64,000 nt of DNA from Bradyrhizobium zhengyangense (GCF_022012435.1 NZ_JAKLUA010000001.1:992001-1056000); one strand, 5' to 3'. Shown: positions 29,687-36,319, numbered from the stretch's first letter. The notes: a model not told the origin generated them from the sequence alone. Program-made: numbers and translations.

Positions 29687-30391
29687 TCAAGGTCGCTTCG
29701 GAATGTTCAAGCCGCGCTGCACGGCCGGGCGCGCCAGCCCACGCTCGAGCCAGGCACCGACCGACTTGAACTGGTTGAATGCGACCAGATCGCCAGCGCC
29801 GTAGAAGCCGATGAGGTTGCGAACCCAGCCGAGCATGGAAATGTCGGCGATGGTGTACTCGTCATCCATGAACCACTGCCGCCCGGACAGATGCGTCTCC
29901 ATCACGCCGAGCAGGCGCTTGGACTCACCGACGTAACGCTCCAGCGGCCGCTTGTCCTCAAAGTCCTTGCCGGCGAATTTGTGGAAGAAGCCGACCTGGC
30001 CGAACATCGGCCCGATGCCGCCCATCTGGAAATGCAGCCACTGGAGGGTCTGATAGCGCCGCCCGGCATCCTGCGGCAGCAGCTTGCCGGTCTTCTCCGC
30101 GAGATATTGCAGGATCGCACCGGACTCGAACAGTGGCAACGGCTTGCCGCCTGGACCGTTGGGATCGAGGATCGCCGGGATCTTGCCGTTCGGATTGAGG
30201 GAGAGGAACTCCGGCGTTTTCTGATCGTCCTTGCCGAAATCGACGAGATGGACCTCGTACGGCAGCCCGATCTCCTCCAACATGATCGAGACCTTCACGC
30301 CGTTCGGCGTCGGCAGCGAATAAAGCTGAAGCAATTCGGGATTCTTCGCCGGCCAACGCGTGGTGATCGGAAAGACGGATAAATCAGGCAT
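29687..30391 (-). CDS. Glutathione S-transferase family protein (YfcG/YghU-like)
   Basis: This 234-residue protein starts with the thioredoxin-like half (LLQLYSLPTPNGVKVSIMLEEIGLPYEVHLVDF), has cis-Pro and glutathione contacts (NPNGKIPAILD; LFESGAILQYLAE), and an all-helical C-terminal half with the TIADISMLGWVRN motif. The TPNG active-site segment is typical of Nu-class enzymes with disulfide reductase activity. It is a single gene with no linked partner. Confidence 0.9.
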   Translation of the reverse strand: MPDLSVFPITTRWPAKNPELLQLYSLPTPNGVKVSIMLEEIGLPYEVHLVDFGKDDQKTPEFLSLNPNGKIPAILDPNGPGGKPLPLFESGAILQYLAEKTGKLLPQDAGRRYQTLQWLHFQMGGIGPMFGQVGFFHKFAGKDFEDKRPLERYVGESKRLLGVMETHLSGRQWFMDDEYTIADISMLGWVRNLIGFYGAGDLVAFNQFKSVGAWLERGLARPAVQRGLNIPKRP

Positions 30392-30494
30392 GGGGACCCC
30401 GGCTGCTTGCGTGAGATTCTGACTAATCTAGGCGAGCCGGGACATGGCGCAAGGCCGGGCCGTCGTTACACCGATCTCTGTCGAAGAATCTCGA

Positions 30495-30638
30495 TCACAA
30501 CGGCCGCAGCAGGTGCGTAGTGGCGTAGACCGCGTCGCGTTGGGCGCGCTGCTCGATGAAGAGCTGCCCGGTGACGAGCAATGCTCCGACGAAAACGAGC
30601 GCGAGCATGGCGGTCGCGAACTGACTGGCATCATTCAT
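30495..30638 (-). CDS. Small single-pass membrane protein
   Basis: A 47-residue frame from ATG 30638 has one helix at about residues 8-27 (ATAMLALVFVGALLVTGQLF), then a charged tail (IEQRAQRDAVYATTHLLRPL). A GAGAGAAG stretch sits upstream of the ATG. I recognise no family. The frame is open further upstream, but the part before this ATG has no membrane or domain features. Confidence 0.45.
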   Translation of the reverse strand: MNDASQFATAMLALVFVGALLVTGQLFIEQRAQRDAVYATTHLLRPL

Positions 30639-30753
30639 CGCACGAGCTTCTCTCAAACAGGTTCGCACGGGGAACGCAGACCGGTCATCGCCAGTTCCTG
30701 CGGGGTTCAAATAATTTGCCTGTTTTTCCCGAATGTATGACCCGCCGGCCGCA

Positions 30754-31419
30754 TCAGTAATTGATCTCCATCCGCAAACCGCGCGGATCGATTTCATCGC
30801 CGCCGACGCGCTCCGTGCTGTCGCGTGCAGCGACCGCGCAGGCACAGGCATCGATGAGATCGTCGCGGCCGATGCCGGTGCCGTGGCGGTGCGTCAGCCA
30901 TTTCGGCAAACGCGTGAAGCCGCGCTGCATCAGCAGTGCAATGCGCTGCTCGCGACCATCCGCCGATGTCTTCGTCGCAAGCCGGACGCACCCCGCAAGA
31001 TTCCAGAAGATCAATTCCGGATGTGCCTCGCCGATCGTCGCTTGCCGCGCCGGCGTCATGATCTCGTCGACGTCCCTGATCTTGTCCCTGATATTCCAGA
31101 GCTGCGCGGAGATGCCCCTGCCCTTGCCTTCGCGCTCCCAGTAATGCCCGTTCGCCGCGGCCATGTCCGGAAATCTCCAGAGGTCGCGGCGAGCCCCGAG
31201 AAACACGGCGGGGCCGATGAGTTCGCGCGCATGCAAATCGCACGTACGATAGCCGCTCGGCTTCAGCCCGATCGGCATGTCGATCATCGCACGCGCATGC
31301 GGCATCGCAAGCAGACGCGTCAGGCCAGGTGCATAATCGAATCCATGTTGGCCGCGCTCGTCGATCCAGGCAGCAACCCAGCCGAACCGAAATCCATCGA
31401 GACCGAGATAGTTTGGCAC
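30754..31419 (-). CDS. DUF429 domain protein
   Basis: The protein begins YLGLDGFRFGWVAAWID and includes MIDMPIGLKPSGYRTCDLHARELIG and EAHPELIFW, the acidic motifs of DUF429, a predicted RNase H-like fold nuclease of unknown role. I chose GTG 31419, preceded by GGGAAAG, because the domain starts two codons later; an ATG at 31524 would add 35 residues without similarity. The C-terminal IDACACAVAARDS fits the family. It lies on the strand opposite the neighbouring RNA array. Confidence 0.8.
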   Translation of the reverse strand: MPNYLGLDGFRFGWVAAWIDERGQHGFDYAPGLTRLLAMPHARAMIDMPIGLKPSGYRTCDLHARELIGPAVFLGARRDLWRFPDMAAANGHYWEREGKGRGISAQLWNIRDKIRDVDEIMTPARQATIGEAHPELIFWNLAGCVRLATKTSADGREQRIALLMQRGFTRLPKWLTHRHGTGIGRDDLIDACACAVAARDSTERVGGDEIDPRGLRMEINY

Positions 31420-31531
31420 GTCGCGCTTTCCCGTCTCGCGAGTTTCACATTCGCGTCGCTTGACATCCGCAAGTTGCGGGCGTATGTCCCGCGCCCTCAC
31501 GAACACTTCCGTTCGTAAACGCATGAACCCA

Positions 31532-31690
31532 GTGATGAAGCACAGCTACGAAAGATTTGCGCGACTGTCGAATGGCCTCCGGCCAATCGATTGCGCATGC
31601 CTGGCTCATGGGAGCGATCTTGCCTGACCGCAAGATCGACAGTCCGCTTCTCACGGACCCTCCCGAGCCTGCCGCTCCGGAGGGTTTTTT
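31532..31690 (+). ncRNA. Structured RNA YR0 with its own terminator
   Basis: GTGATGAAGC (31532-31541) pairs with GCTTCTCAC (31646-31654), nine pairs with one bulged T. GACTGT (31563-31568) pairs with ACAGTC (31639-31644). Inside are TGGCC/GGCCA (31573-31585) and CGATCTTGC/GCAAGATCG (31615-31638, nine perfect pairs). An intrinsic terminator follows at once. The 5' strand GTGATGAAG resembles GTGGTGAAG of the four RNAs downstream, so this may be a diverged fifth member. No open reading frame here looks coding. Transcription on the plus strand is supported by the T-run orientation. Confidence 0.6.
31658..31690 (+). terminator. Rho-independent terminator of YR0
   Basis: CCCTCC (31658-31663) pairs with GGAGGG (31679-31684). 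An inner GAGC/GCTC pair extends the stem, and six T bases follow (31685-31690). It ends a plus-strand transcript and is the clearest intrinsic terminator in the window. Confidence 0.88.
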
Positions 31691-31930
31691 GTTGCCCGCC
31701 GCGCGGCTCGTTCGAACATCCCGGCCATGGCCGGAACGAGAGACCCGGATCTCGGGGCTCGCGCAAACGATGCGCGTGCCCAAGCGCGCGGGGCCTGCCG
31801 GAGGGGACGAGGCGAAGAGCCGGAAACCGATGGCAGAGCGAACCCTGAGGGTTCGCAATTGGCGGCGCGTCGACAGCGCCGCGATAGAAATTTCGTAGTT
31901 CGGTTTGTCGCGACGATCGCGGCTCAACCG
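31691..31930. other. Non-coding stretch with hairpins before the YR array
   Basis: No convincing gene is present. CTCGTT/AACGAG (31707-31740) encloses CCGGCCATGGCCGG. Further on, GCGA (31812-31815) and AAACCGA (31824-31830) can pair with TCGC (31908-31911) and TCGGTTT (31900-31906). This would enclose GCGAACCC/GGGTTCGC (31838-31856) and GCGGCGC/GCGCCGC (31862-31882), a four-helix fold that could be another structured RNA. Because YR0 is terminated at 31690, a promoter for the downstream array must lie in this interval, but I cannot place it. Confidence 0.4.
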
Positions 31931-32113
31931 ACGCTGGTGGTGAAGATGTCGGATACTTCCTCCGCGGTAAAGCGGGCTCGAACCCCGCCTTTGACACACG
32001 CACCGGGATGCGGCCTCGGAAAAGGTTCGCACGCGGCCCGGCGCAGGATCCGTCCGCAAGGACGGCGCCTGTGTTGTCGTCACTGAGAGCCGATATCGCC
32101 CGTTCCCCAGCGT
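31931..32113 (+). ncRNA. Y RNA-like RNA YR1
   Basis: The ends pair: ACGCTGG (31931-31937) with CCAGCGT (32107-32113), GGTGAA with TTCC, then GATGTCGG (31945-31952) with CCGATATC (32090-32097), leaving the unpaired 3' loop GCCCG (32098-32102). Inside is a T-arm-like hairpin GCGGG-CTCGAAC-CCCGC (31972-31988), an enlarged acceptor-like part (CCTTT, 31988-31992 region, with AAAGG near 32021-32025) and a D-like hairpin CCGTCC-GCAA-GGACGG (32050-32065). The layout matches bacterial Y RNAs, which bind Ro60/Rsr through the end helix and carry a tRNA-like module. Exact transcript ends are unknown. Confidence 0.72.
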
Positions 32114-32125
32114 ACCCCTCAACAG

Positions 32126-32143
32126 CCGATGCGAAAGCATCGG
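32126..32143. other. Perfect GNRA hairpin between YR1 and YR2
   Basis: CCGATGC (32126-32132), loop GAAA, GCATCGG (32137-32143) is a 7-bp perfect stem with a GAAA tetraloop. No T-run follows, so it is unlikely to be a terminator. It may be a processing spacer between two array units. Confidence 0.5.
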
Positions 32144-32146
32144 TCT

Positions 32147-32269
32147 GGCGGTGGTGAAGATGTCTGTTACTTCGTGGTGAAGGCGCGAGAGCGCCGAGCA
32201 GGTTCGAACCCTGCGCGCCGAAAGGCGGATCGCCCGCAAGGGCAGCAACAGCGTCGCCCGTTCCCCGCC
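32147..32269 (+). ncRNA. Y RNA-like RNA YR2 with compact tRNA-like module
   Basis: The end helix is GGCGG (32147-32151) with CCGCC (32265-32269), GGTGAA with TTCC, GATG-CTGTT (32159-32168, one bulge) with AACAGCGTC (32247-32255); the 3' loop is GCCCG (32256-32260). Inside, in order, are GGCGC-GAGA-GCGCC (32182-32195), a perfect T arm GCAGG-TTCGAAC-CCTGC (32198-32214), a closed acceptor-like hairpin CGCC-GAAA-GGCG (32216-32227) and a D-like hairpin GCCC-GCAA-GGGC (32232-32243). This is a tRNA fold permuted so that the acceptor end is capped by a tetraloop, as described for bacterial YrlA-type Y RNAs. Confidence 0.8.
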
Positions 32270-32277
32270 AACCCCAT

Positions 32278-32444
32278 CACCGTCCGTGGTGAAGATCGCT
32301 GTTACTTCGACTGATAATCGAGAGGTCGCGGGTTCGAATCCCGCCCGGTGTACTGTGCACCGGTAGCTCAGAGGATAGAGCGCTACCCGGCACGCAGGGT
32401 AAGCTGCAAGCTGGGGTCTCAGCATCGCCCGTTCCCGGATCGTG
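32278..32444 (+). ncRNA. Y RNA-like RNA YR3 with permuted tRNA-Ile-like cloverleaf
   Basis: The end helix is TCCG (32283-32286) with CGGA (32436-32439), GGTGAA with TTCC, GAT-GCTG (32294-32301, bulged C) with CAGCATC (32420-32426); the 3' loop is GCCCG. Inside are an anticodon arm TTCGA-CTGATAA-TCGAG (32306-32322), a 5-base variable loop, a T arm GCGGG-TTCGAAT-CCCGC (32328-32344), acceptor 3' strand CCGGTGT (32345-32351), loop ACTGT, acceptor 5' strand GCACCGG (32357-32363), TA, and a D arm GCTC-AGAGGATA-GAGC (32366-32381). Joining base 32382 to 32306 gives a full-size tRNA with Ile GAU anticodon. Confidence 0.82.
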
Positions 32445-32461
32445 TCTTTCTCATCCCCACC

Positions 32462-32582
32462 GCCGGTGGTGAAGAGCGCTGTTACTTCGTGATCGCAGCG
32501 GCAGTGCCTCGATCTTCTTCGGACATCGAGCCCGCTCTGCGAAGCTCCGAGAGGAGCAGTACAGCCTCGTTTGTTCCCCGGC
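32462..32582 (+). ncRNA. Y RNA-like RNA YR4 without a T arm
   Basis: The end helix is GCCGG (32462-32466) with CCGGC (32578-32582), GGTGAA with TTCC, GAG-GCTGT (32474-32482, bulged C) with ACAGCCTC (32561-32568); the 3' loop is GTTTG instead of GCCCG. Inside is one long hairpin (CGCAGCGG paired with CCGCT..GCG, tip CTCGAT/ATCGAG at 32508-32530) and a GNRA hairpin GCTCC-GAGA-GGAGC (32544-32557). No TTCGAAY loop is present, so it keeps the Ro-type stem but not the tRNA mimicry. It ends 37 bases before the TROVE start codon. Confidence 0.7.
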
Positions 32583-32619
32583 ACCGCTTTCATTCCCCAT
32601 CAACCCAGAGGAGGCCGTC

Positions 32620-33945
32620 ATGGTCGAGCTCAACAAGATCGTTCGCGCCTTCACGCGTGAGGGTGCGCGCGCCGTGCGCTTCACGCCCGAGATGGAGCTG
32701 AAGCGGGCGCTGATGAACTGCCTCCTGTGGGAGGACCAGTTCTACGAGGACGGCGTCTCCATCGCCGACCGCATCAAGGCCCTCGTGCCCAAGGTCGCTC
32801 CTGCCCGCGTGGCGCAGCTCGCGATCGAGGCGCGCGAGGTGATGAAGCTGCGGCACGCGCCTCTGCTCGTCATCCGCGAGATGGCGCGCAGCGAAAAGCA
32901 TCGCGCGCTCGTCGCCGACACGCTTGCCCAGGTGATCCAGCGCCCCGACGAGATGACGGAGCTGCTCGCGATCTACTGGGCGGATGCGCTTGGGCCGATG
33001 CAGCAGCGCAAGCGTCAGCCGGTCTCCGCGCAGGTCAAGAAAGGCCTTGCCCGCGCGTTGACCAAGTTCGACGCCTACCAGCTCGCGAAGTACGACCGCG
33101 ACGGCGCGGTGCGCATCCGGGACGTGCTGTTCCTGGTGCACGCCAAGCCGAAGGACGCCGAGCAGGAAAAGGTGTGGAAGCAGCTCGTCGATGGCGAGCT
33201 TGCCTCCCCCGACACCTGGGAGGTCTCGCTCTCGGCCGGCAAGAGCAAGCGCGAGACCTTCGAGCGGCTGATCGCCGAGAAGAAGCTCGGCGGACTGGCG
33301 CTGCTGCGTAACCTGCGGCTGATGCAGAATGCGGAGGTCCCGCGCGAGACCATCGCAGGCGCGATCGAGGCGATGCGGACGGATCGTATCCTTCCCTATC
33401 GCTTCATCACAGCGGCGCGCTACGCGCCGGACTTCGAGCCTGAGCTCGAGACTGCGATGCTCAAGTCGGTCAAGGACCATGTGCGGCTTCCCGGCCCCAC
33501 CCGGCTCCTGATCGACGTATCCGGCTCGATGTTCACGCCGCTCTCCGCACAGTCGGAAATGACGCGGGCGGAGGCGGCGTGCGGTCTTGCCATCCTGGCG
33601 CGCGAGATCTGCGACGAGGTCGAGATCTTCACCTTCTCCGACAAGGTGGTGAAGGTCCCTCCCCGCCGCGGCTTCGCGCTTCGGGACGCGATCATCAACT
33701 CGCAGGCCCATAGCGGGACCTGGCTTGGCAAGGCAGTGGCGGAGATCGACCGCAAGGGCGATCGACTGATCGTCTTCACCGACGAGCAGAGCCACGACCG
33801 CGTGAGCGAGCCAAAGGCGCACGGCACCATGGTGAACGTGGCCTCGTATCAGCACGGCGTCGGCCACGGCGCCTGGACCCGCGTCAACGGCTTCTCCGAG
33901 GCCGTGGTCGCGTGGATCGCGGCGTCGGAGATGGCATTGAATTGA
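32620..33945 (+). CDS. rsr: Ro60/Rsr ortholog (TROVE-vWA protein)
   Basis: This 441-residue protein is a bacterial Ro60. Residues 1 to about 285 form the helical-repeat TROVE ring that binds misfolded RNA in its cavity and Y RNAs on its surface. The rest is a von Willebrand A domain with intact MIDAS DVSGSM (299-304). AGAGGAGG lies just upstream of ATG 32620. Directly upstream are four RNAs with a shared Y-like stem, and RtcB follows, the grouping seen in RNA-repair operons of other bacteria. In known cases Rsr with Y RNA guides or gates RNA processing by nucleases. Confidence 0.95.
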   Translation: MVELNKIVRAFTREGARAVRFTPEMELKRALMNCLLWEDQFYEDGVSIADRIKALVPKVAPARVAQLAIEAREVMKLRHAPLLVIREMARSEKHRALVADTLAQVIQRPDEMTELLAIYWADALGPMQQRKRQPVSAQVKKGLARALTKFDAYQLAKYDRDGAVRIRDVLFLVHAKPKDAEQEKVWKQLVDGELASPDTWEVSLSAGKSKRETFERLIAEKKLGGLALLRNLRLMQNAEVPRETIAGAIEAMRTDRILPYRFITAARYAPDFEPELETAMLKSVKDHVRLPGPTRLLIDVSGSMFTPLSAQSEMTRAEAACGLAILAREICDEVEIFTFSDKVVKVPPRRGFALRDAIINSQAHSGTWLGKAVAEIDRKGDRLIVFTDEQSHDRVSEPKAHGTMVNVASYQHGVGHGAWTRVNGFSEAVVAWIAASEMALN

Positions 33946-33961
33946 TCCCTCCACAACAACC

Positions 33962-34040
33962 GCCCCGGACGCAAGACATCGCGCCCGGGGCCACTGAAAC
34001 CTCTGAAATGATCCGCCCGTCCCGGCTATGGTGCGGGCGG
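33962..34040 (+). other. Two hairpins between rsr and rtcB
   Basis: GCCCCGG (33962-33968) pairs with CCGGGGC (33985-33991), and CCGCCCG (34013-34019) pairs with CGGGCGG (34034-34040). No T-run follows either, so readthrough into rtcB is plausible. They could be processing sites or a weak attenuator. Confidence 0.45.
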
Positions 34041-34063
34041 AATGCAAAGCAGGACACACGATC

Positions 34064-35404
34064 ATGCGACGACCTGATCCCTACATGGAACGCGCCCGAG
34101 AGCTCTGCCTCGCTGCCGGCGTCGATCCGGACTCGCGCGTTGGCGAGGGACGCGGCCGGCCGGCCTGGTGTTTATACAAGGACGCGGCGCGCAAGGAGCA
34201 TCTGGCCCGCGAGGCCGATGCGACCGCGGGCGCCATCGCCGCACTGCGCCCGCAGGATGCCCGCTTCCAGAATGCGCCGCTGAAGATTTTCGGCCCGCAT
34301 GAAGATGCGACCATCGCCCAGATGCGCAATTGCATGGCGGTCGGCAACGTCGTGTCCGGCGTGATCTGCGCCGACGGCCATCTCGGTTACGCCCAGCCGG
34401 TCGGCGGGGTCATCGCCTACGAGAAGCAGATCAGCATCTCCGGCGTCGGCTTCGACATCGGTTGCGGCAATATGGCGGCCCGGCTCGACACGCGCTTCGA
34501 CGACATCGCGGCGGTCGCTCCGACGATCATCCGCGACGTCGCCAAGGTGATCTCGTTCGGTGTCGGCCGCGCCAACGCAGAGCGGGCCGAGCACGCGCTA
34601 TTCGACGACGGCGATGCCTGGCGCGAAAGCGACATGGAGGCCTACCGCCAGAAGGCGGTGGGCCAGCTCGGCACGGTCGGATCGGGCAACCACTATGTCG
34701 ACCTCATGCGCGACGAAGAGGGCTTCGTCTGGATCGGTGTCCACTTCGGAAGCCGCGGCCTCGGGCATACGTCCGCGACGCGCTACCTCAAGGCCGCCGG
34801 CGGCAAGGACGGCATGAACGTCCCGCCCGCCGTGGTCGACGAGGATTCCGAGCTCGGCCGTCGCTACATTGCGGCGATGCAGCTCGCCGGGCGTTATGCC
34901 TATGCGGGCCGCGAGTGGGTCGTCGAACGCGTCCGCCAGATCATCGGCGGCAGCGTGACCGAGAGCGTGCACAACCACCACAACTATGCCTGGCGTGAGA
35001 CCCACGACGGCAAGGATCTGTGGGTGGTGCGCAAGGGGGCGACACCGGCGTTTCCCGGCCAGAAAGGATTTGTCGGCGGCTCGATGGGCGACGACGCCGT
35101 CATCCTCGAAGGCATCGACAGTCCGGAAGCCAAGGCTTCGCTTTACTCGACCGTGCACGGCGCCGGCCGCATGTTCGGGCGAAAGGAAGCGAAGCGCCGC
35201 TTCTCGCGCGCCGAGATGGACCGCTGGCTCAACGAACGCGGCGTCACCTTGATCGGTGCCGATCTCGACGAGAGCCCGATGGCCTATCGTCGCCTGCCCG
35301 ACGTGCTCGCGCAGCACGCCGGCACCGTGCGGGTGCTGCACACGCTGCGGCCGTTCGCCGTCGCCATGGCCGGCGAAGGCGAATTTGATCCGTGGAAGGA
35401 CTAA
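34064..35404 (+). CDS. rtcB: RNA-splicing ligase RtcB
   Basis: RtcB joins RNA 2',3'-cyclic phosphate or 3'-phosphate ends to 5'-OH ends with GTP and Mn. The 446-residue protein keeps the metal and guanylylation residues: CADGHLGYAQPVGG, the Cys in DIGCG (131-135), GSGNHY (206-211), HFGSRG (227-232), NHHN (304-307) and the HGAGR block (365-369) near the GMP site. I chose ATG 34064 with AGGA upstream; ATG 34028 would add 12 residues. No rtcA or archease is next to it. Its partner here appears to be the Ro60-Y RNA module. Confidence 0.95.
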   Translation: MRRPDPYMERARELCLAAGVDPDSRVGEGRGRPAWCLYKDAARKEHLAREADATAGAIAALRPQDARFQNAPLKIFGPHEDATIAQMRNCMAVGNVVSGVICADGHLGYAQPVGGVIAYEKQISISGVGFDIGCGNMAARLDTRFDDIAAVAPTIIRDVAKVISFGVGRANAERAEHALFDDGDAWRESDMEAYRQKAVGQLGTVGSGNHYVDLMRDEEGFVWIGVHFGSRGLGHTSATRYLKAAGGKDGMNVPPAVVDEDSELGRRYIAAMQLAGRYAYAGREWVVERVRQIIGGSVTESVHNHHNYAWRETHDGKDLWVVRKGATPAFPGQKGFVGGSMGDDAVILEGIDSPEAKASLYSTVHGAGRMFGRKEAKRRFSRAEMDRWLNERGVTLIGADLDESPMAYRRLPDVLAQHAGTVRVLHTLRPFAVAMAGEGEFDPWKD

Positions 35405-35446
35405 CGCAAATCGTGGGTGGGAGGCATGGCCTCCCACCCACAACAT

Positions 35447-35794
35447 CTAGTTTTCTCCCTCGCCGCGATGTCCGTCAAACAGCCGCTGCGCCAGCAGCGC
35501 ATGGCCAAGGGTGCCGCCGGCGCGCACAGCGGCTGCGATCAACGCGGCCTCCGCGACTTCTTCGCGCGTGGCGCCTGCCTTCGCCGCCTGCGCCGTATGC
35601 ACGTCGAGACAATAGGCGCATTGCGTCGTCAGCGCGACCGCGAGCGAGATCAGCTCGCGATATTTGGGCGGGATCAATCCGTCCTTGCGCTCGACCGCAT
35701 GGTTGAACGCGAGGAACGCGTTGGCCTCGACCGGCGCCAGCGCGACGAAAGCGGGAATCGATTTCAAGTCGTCAGAACTCTGATAGTCGGTCAT
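35447..35794 (-). CDS. Carboxymuconolactone decarboxylase/AhpD-like protein
   Basis: This 115-residue protein has the AhpD-type CxxC with following His (CAYCLDVH, about residues 59-66), indicating peroxidase or thiol-redox activity. It lies just downstream of a sigma factor gene on the same strand (3-bp gap), so it is probably in its regulon. A short intergenic hairpin (GTGGGAGG and CCTCCCAC, near 35413-35440) separates it from convergent rtcB. Confidence 0.88.
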   Translation of the reverse strand: MTDYQSSDDLKSIPAFVALAPVEANAFLAFNHAVERKDGLIPPKYRELISLAVALTTQCAYCLDVHTAQAAKAGATREEVAEAALIAAAVRAGGTLGHALLAQRLFDGHRGEGEN

Positions 35795-35797
35795 GGC

Positions 35798-36319
35798 TTA
35801 TCTCGTCAGGTATTCGCGCATCAAGGCACGGGCGCGATGCAGCCGAGCTTTCACTGTCTGACGCGTCGCACCGAGGGCTTCGGCGATTTCATCGATGGTC
35901 ATTTCCCTGACGTCGCGCATCAGCGCGACATCGCGGTAATGCGGCGGCAGCGCTTCTAACGCCGCGGCAACATCGAGCCGCAGTTCAGCCTCGGGCCGCG
36001 CGAGCAATGCGACCTCCGTCTCGCTGTCACCGACAGGCACGGCCAAGCCCGCTTTGCGTGCGAGCCGCAGGCATTCGCGGCGAACGACGCTGAACAACCA
36101 GGCAGACAACGCGAGCAGCGAGCGGATCGTGCCGACATGCCGGAACAGGATCCACAGCGTCTCCTGCGCGGCATCTTCGGCATCCGCCGAACTGCGGCAC
36201 GTCGCTCGTGCGTAGCGGCGGATGTCAGGCTGCGCCGTCTCGAGCAGGCGGGCAATCGCCTTGATGTCGCCGAGCCGCGCGGCCTCGAACAGGTTTTGCG
36301 AGATCGCCGCCGCACTCAC
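35798..36319 (-). CDS. ECF-type sigma-70 family RNA polymerase sigma factor
   Basis: The 173-residue protein has region 2 (RRYARATCRSSADAEDAAQETLWILFRHVG) and region 4 with a helix-turn-helix (LPPHYRDVALMRDVREMTIDEIAEALGATRQTVKARLHRARALMREYL). The start is GTG 36319, overlapping the stop of the DUF2892 gene (GTGA). There is no C-terminal SnoaL-like extension. Linked genes are a small membrane protein upstream and a CMD/AhpD-like redox protein downstream. No typical anti-sigma factor is visible; the membrane protein may have that role (speculative). Confidence 0.9.
   Translation of the reverse strand: MSAAAISQNLFEAARLGDIKAIARLLETAQPDIRRYARATCRSSADAEDAAQETLWILFRHVGTIRSLLALSAWLFSVVRRECLRLARKAGLAVPVGDSETEVALLARPEAELRLDVAAALEALPPHYRDVALMRDVREMTIDEIAEALGATRQTVKARLHRARALMREYLTR

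Noticed and set aside
28254..29690. Minus-strand open frame of 478 codons opposite tetR and TSUP
   Set aside because: TetR helix-turn-helix and TSUP repeats on the plus strand are unmistakable; the antisense frame has no domain.
31414..31430. Sigma-54 promoter (TGGCACG) upstream of the RNA locus, as for rtc operons
   Set aside because: The -12 part is GCTT rather than TTGC and the site lies in the DUF429 start; no RtcR-type activator gene is in the window.
31557..31898. Plus-strand ORF of 113 codons in the RNA region
   Set aside because: It crosses the YR0 terminator and has no domain, signal or ribosome site; RNA structure explains the sequence better.
32357..32419. A normal tRNA gene starting GCACCGGTAGCTC
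   Set aside because: The acceptor and D arm look normal, but no T arm or acceptor 3' strand follows. The matching 3' half lies upstream, so a permuted arrangement fits better.
31931..32582. CRISPR-like repeat array
   Set aside because: Units are 120-180 bp with paired 5' and 3' motifs and structured interiors, not short identical repeats with unique spacers; no cas genes are present.
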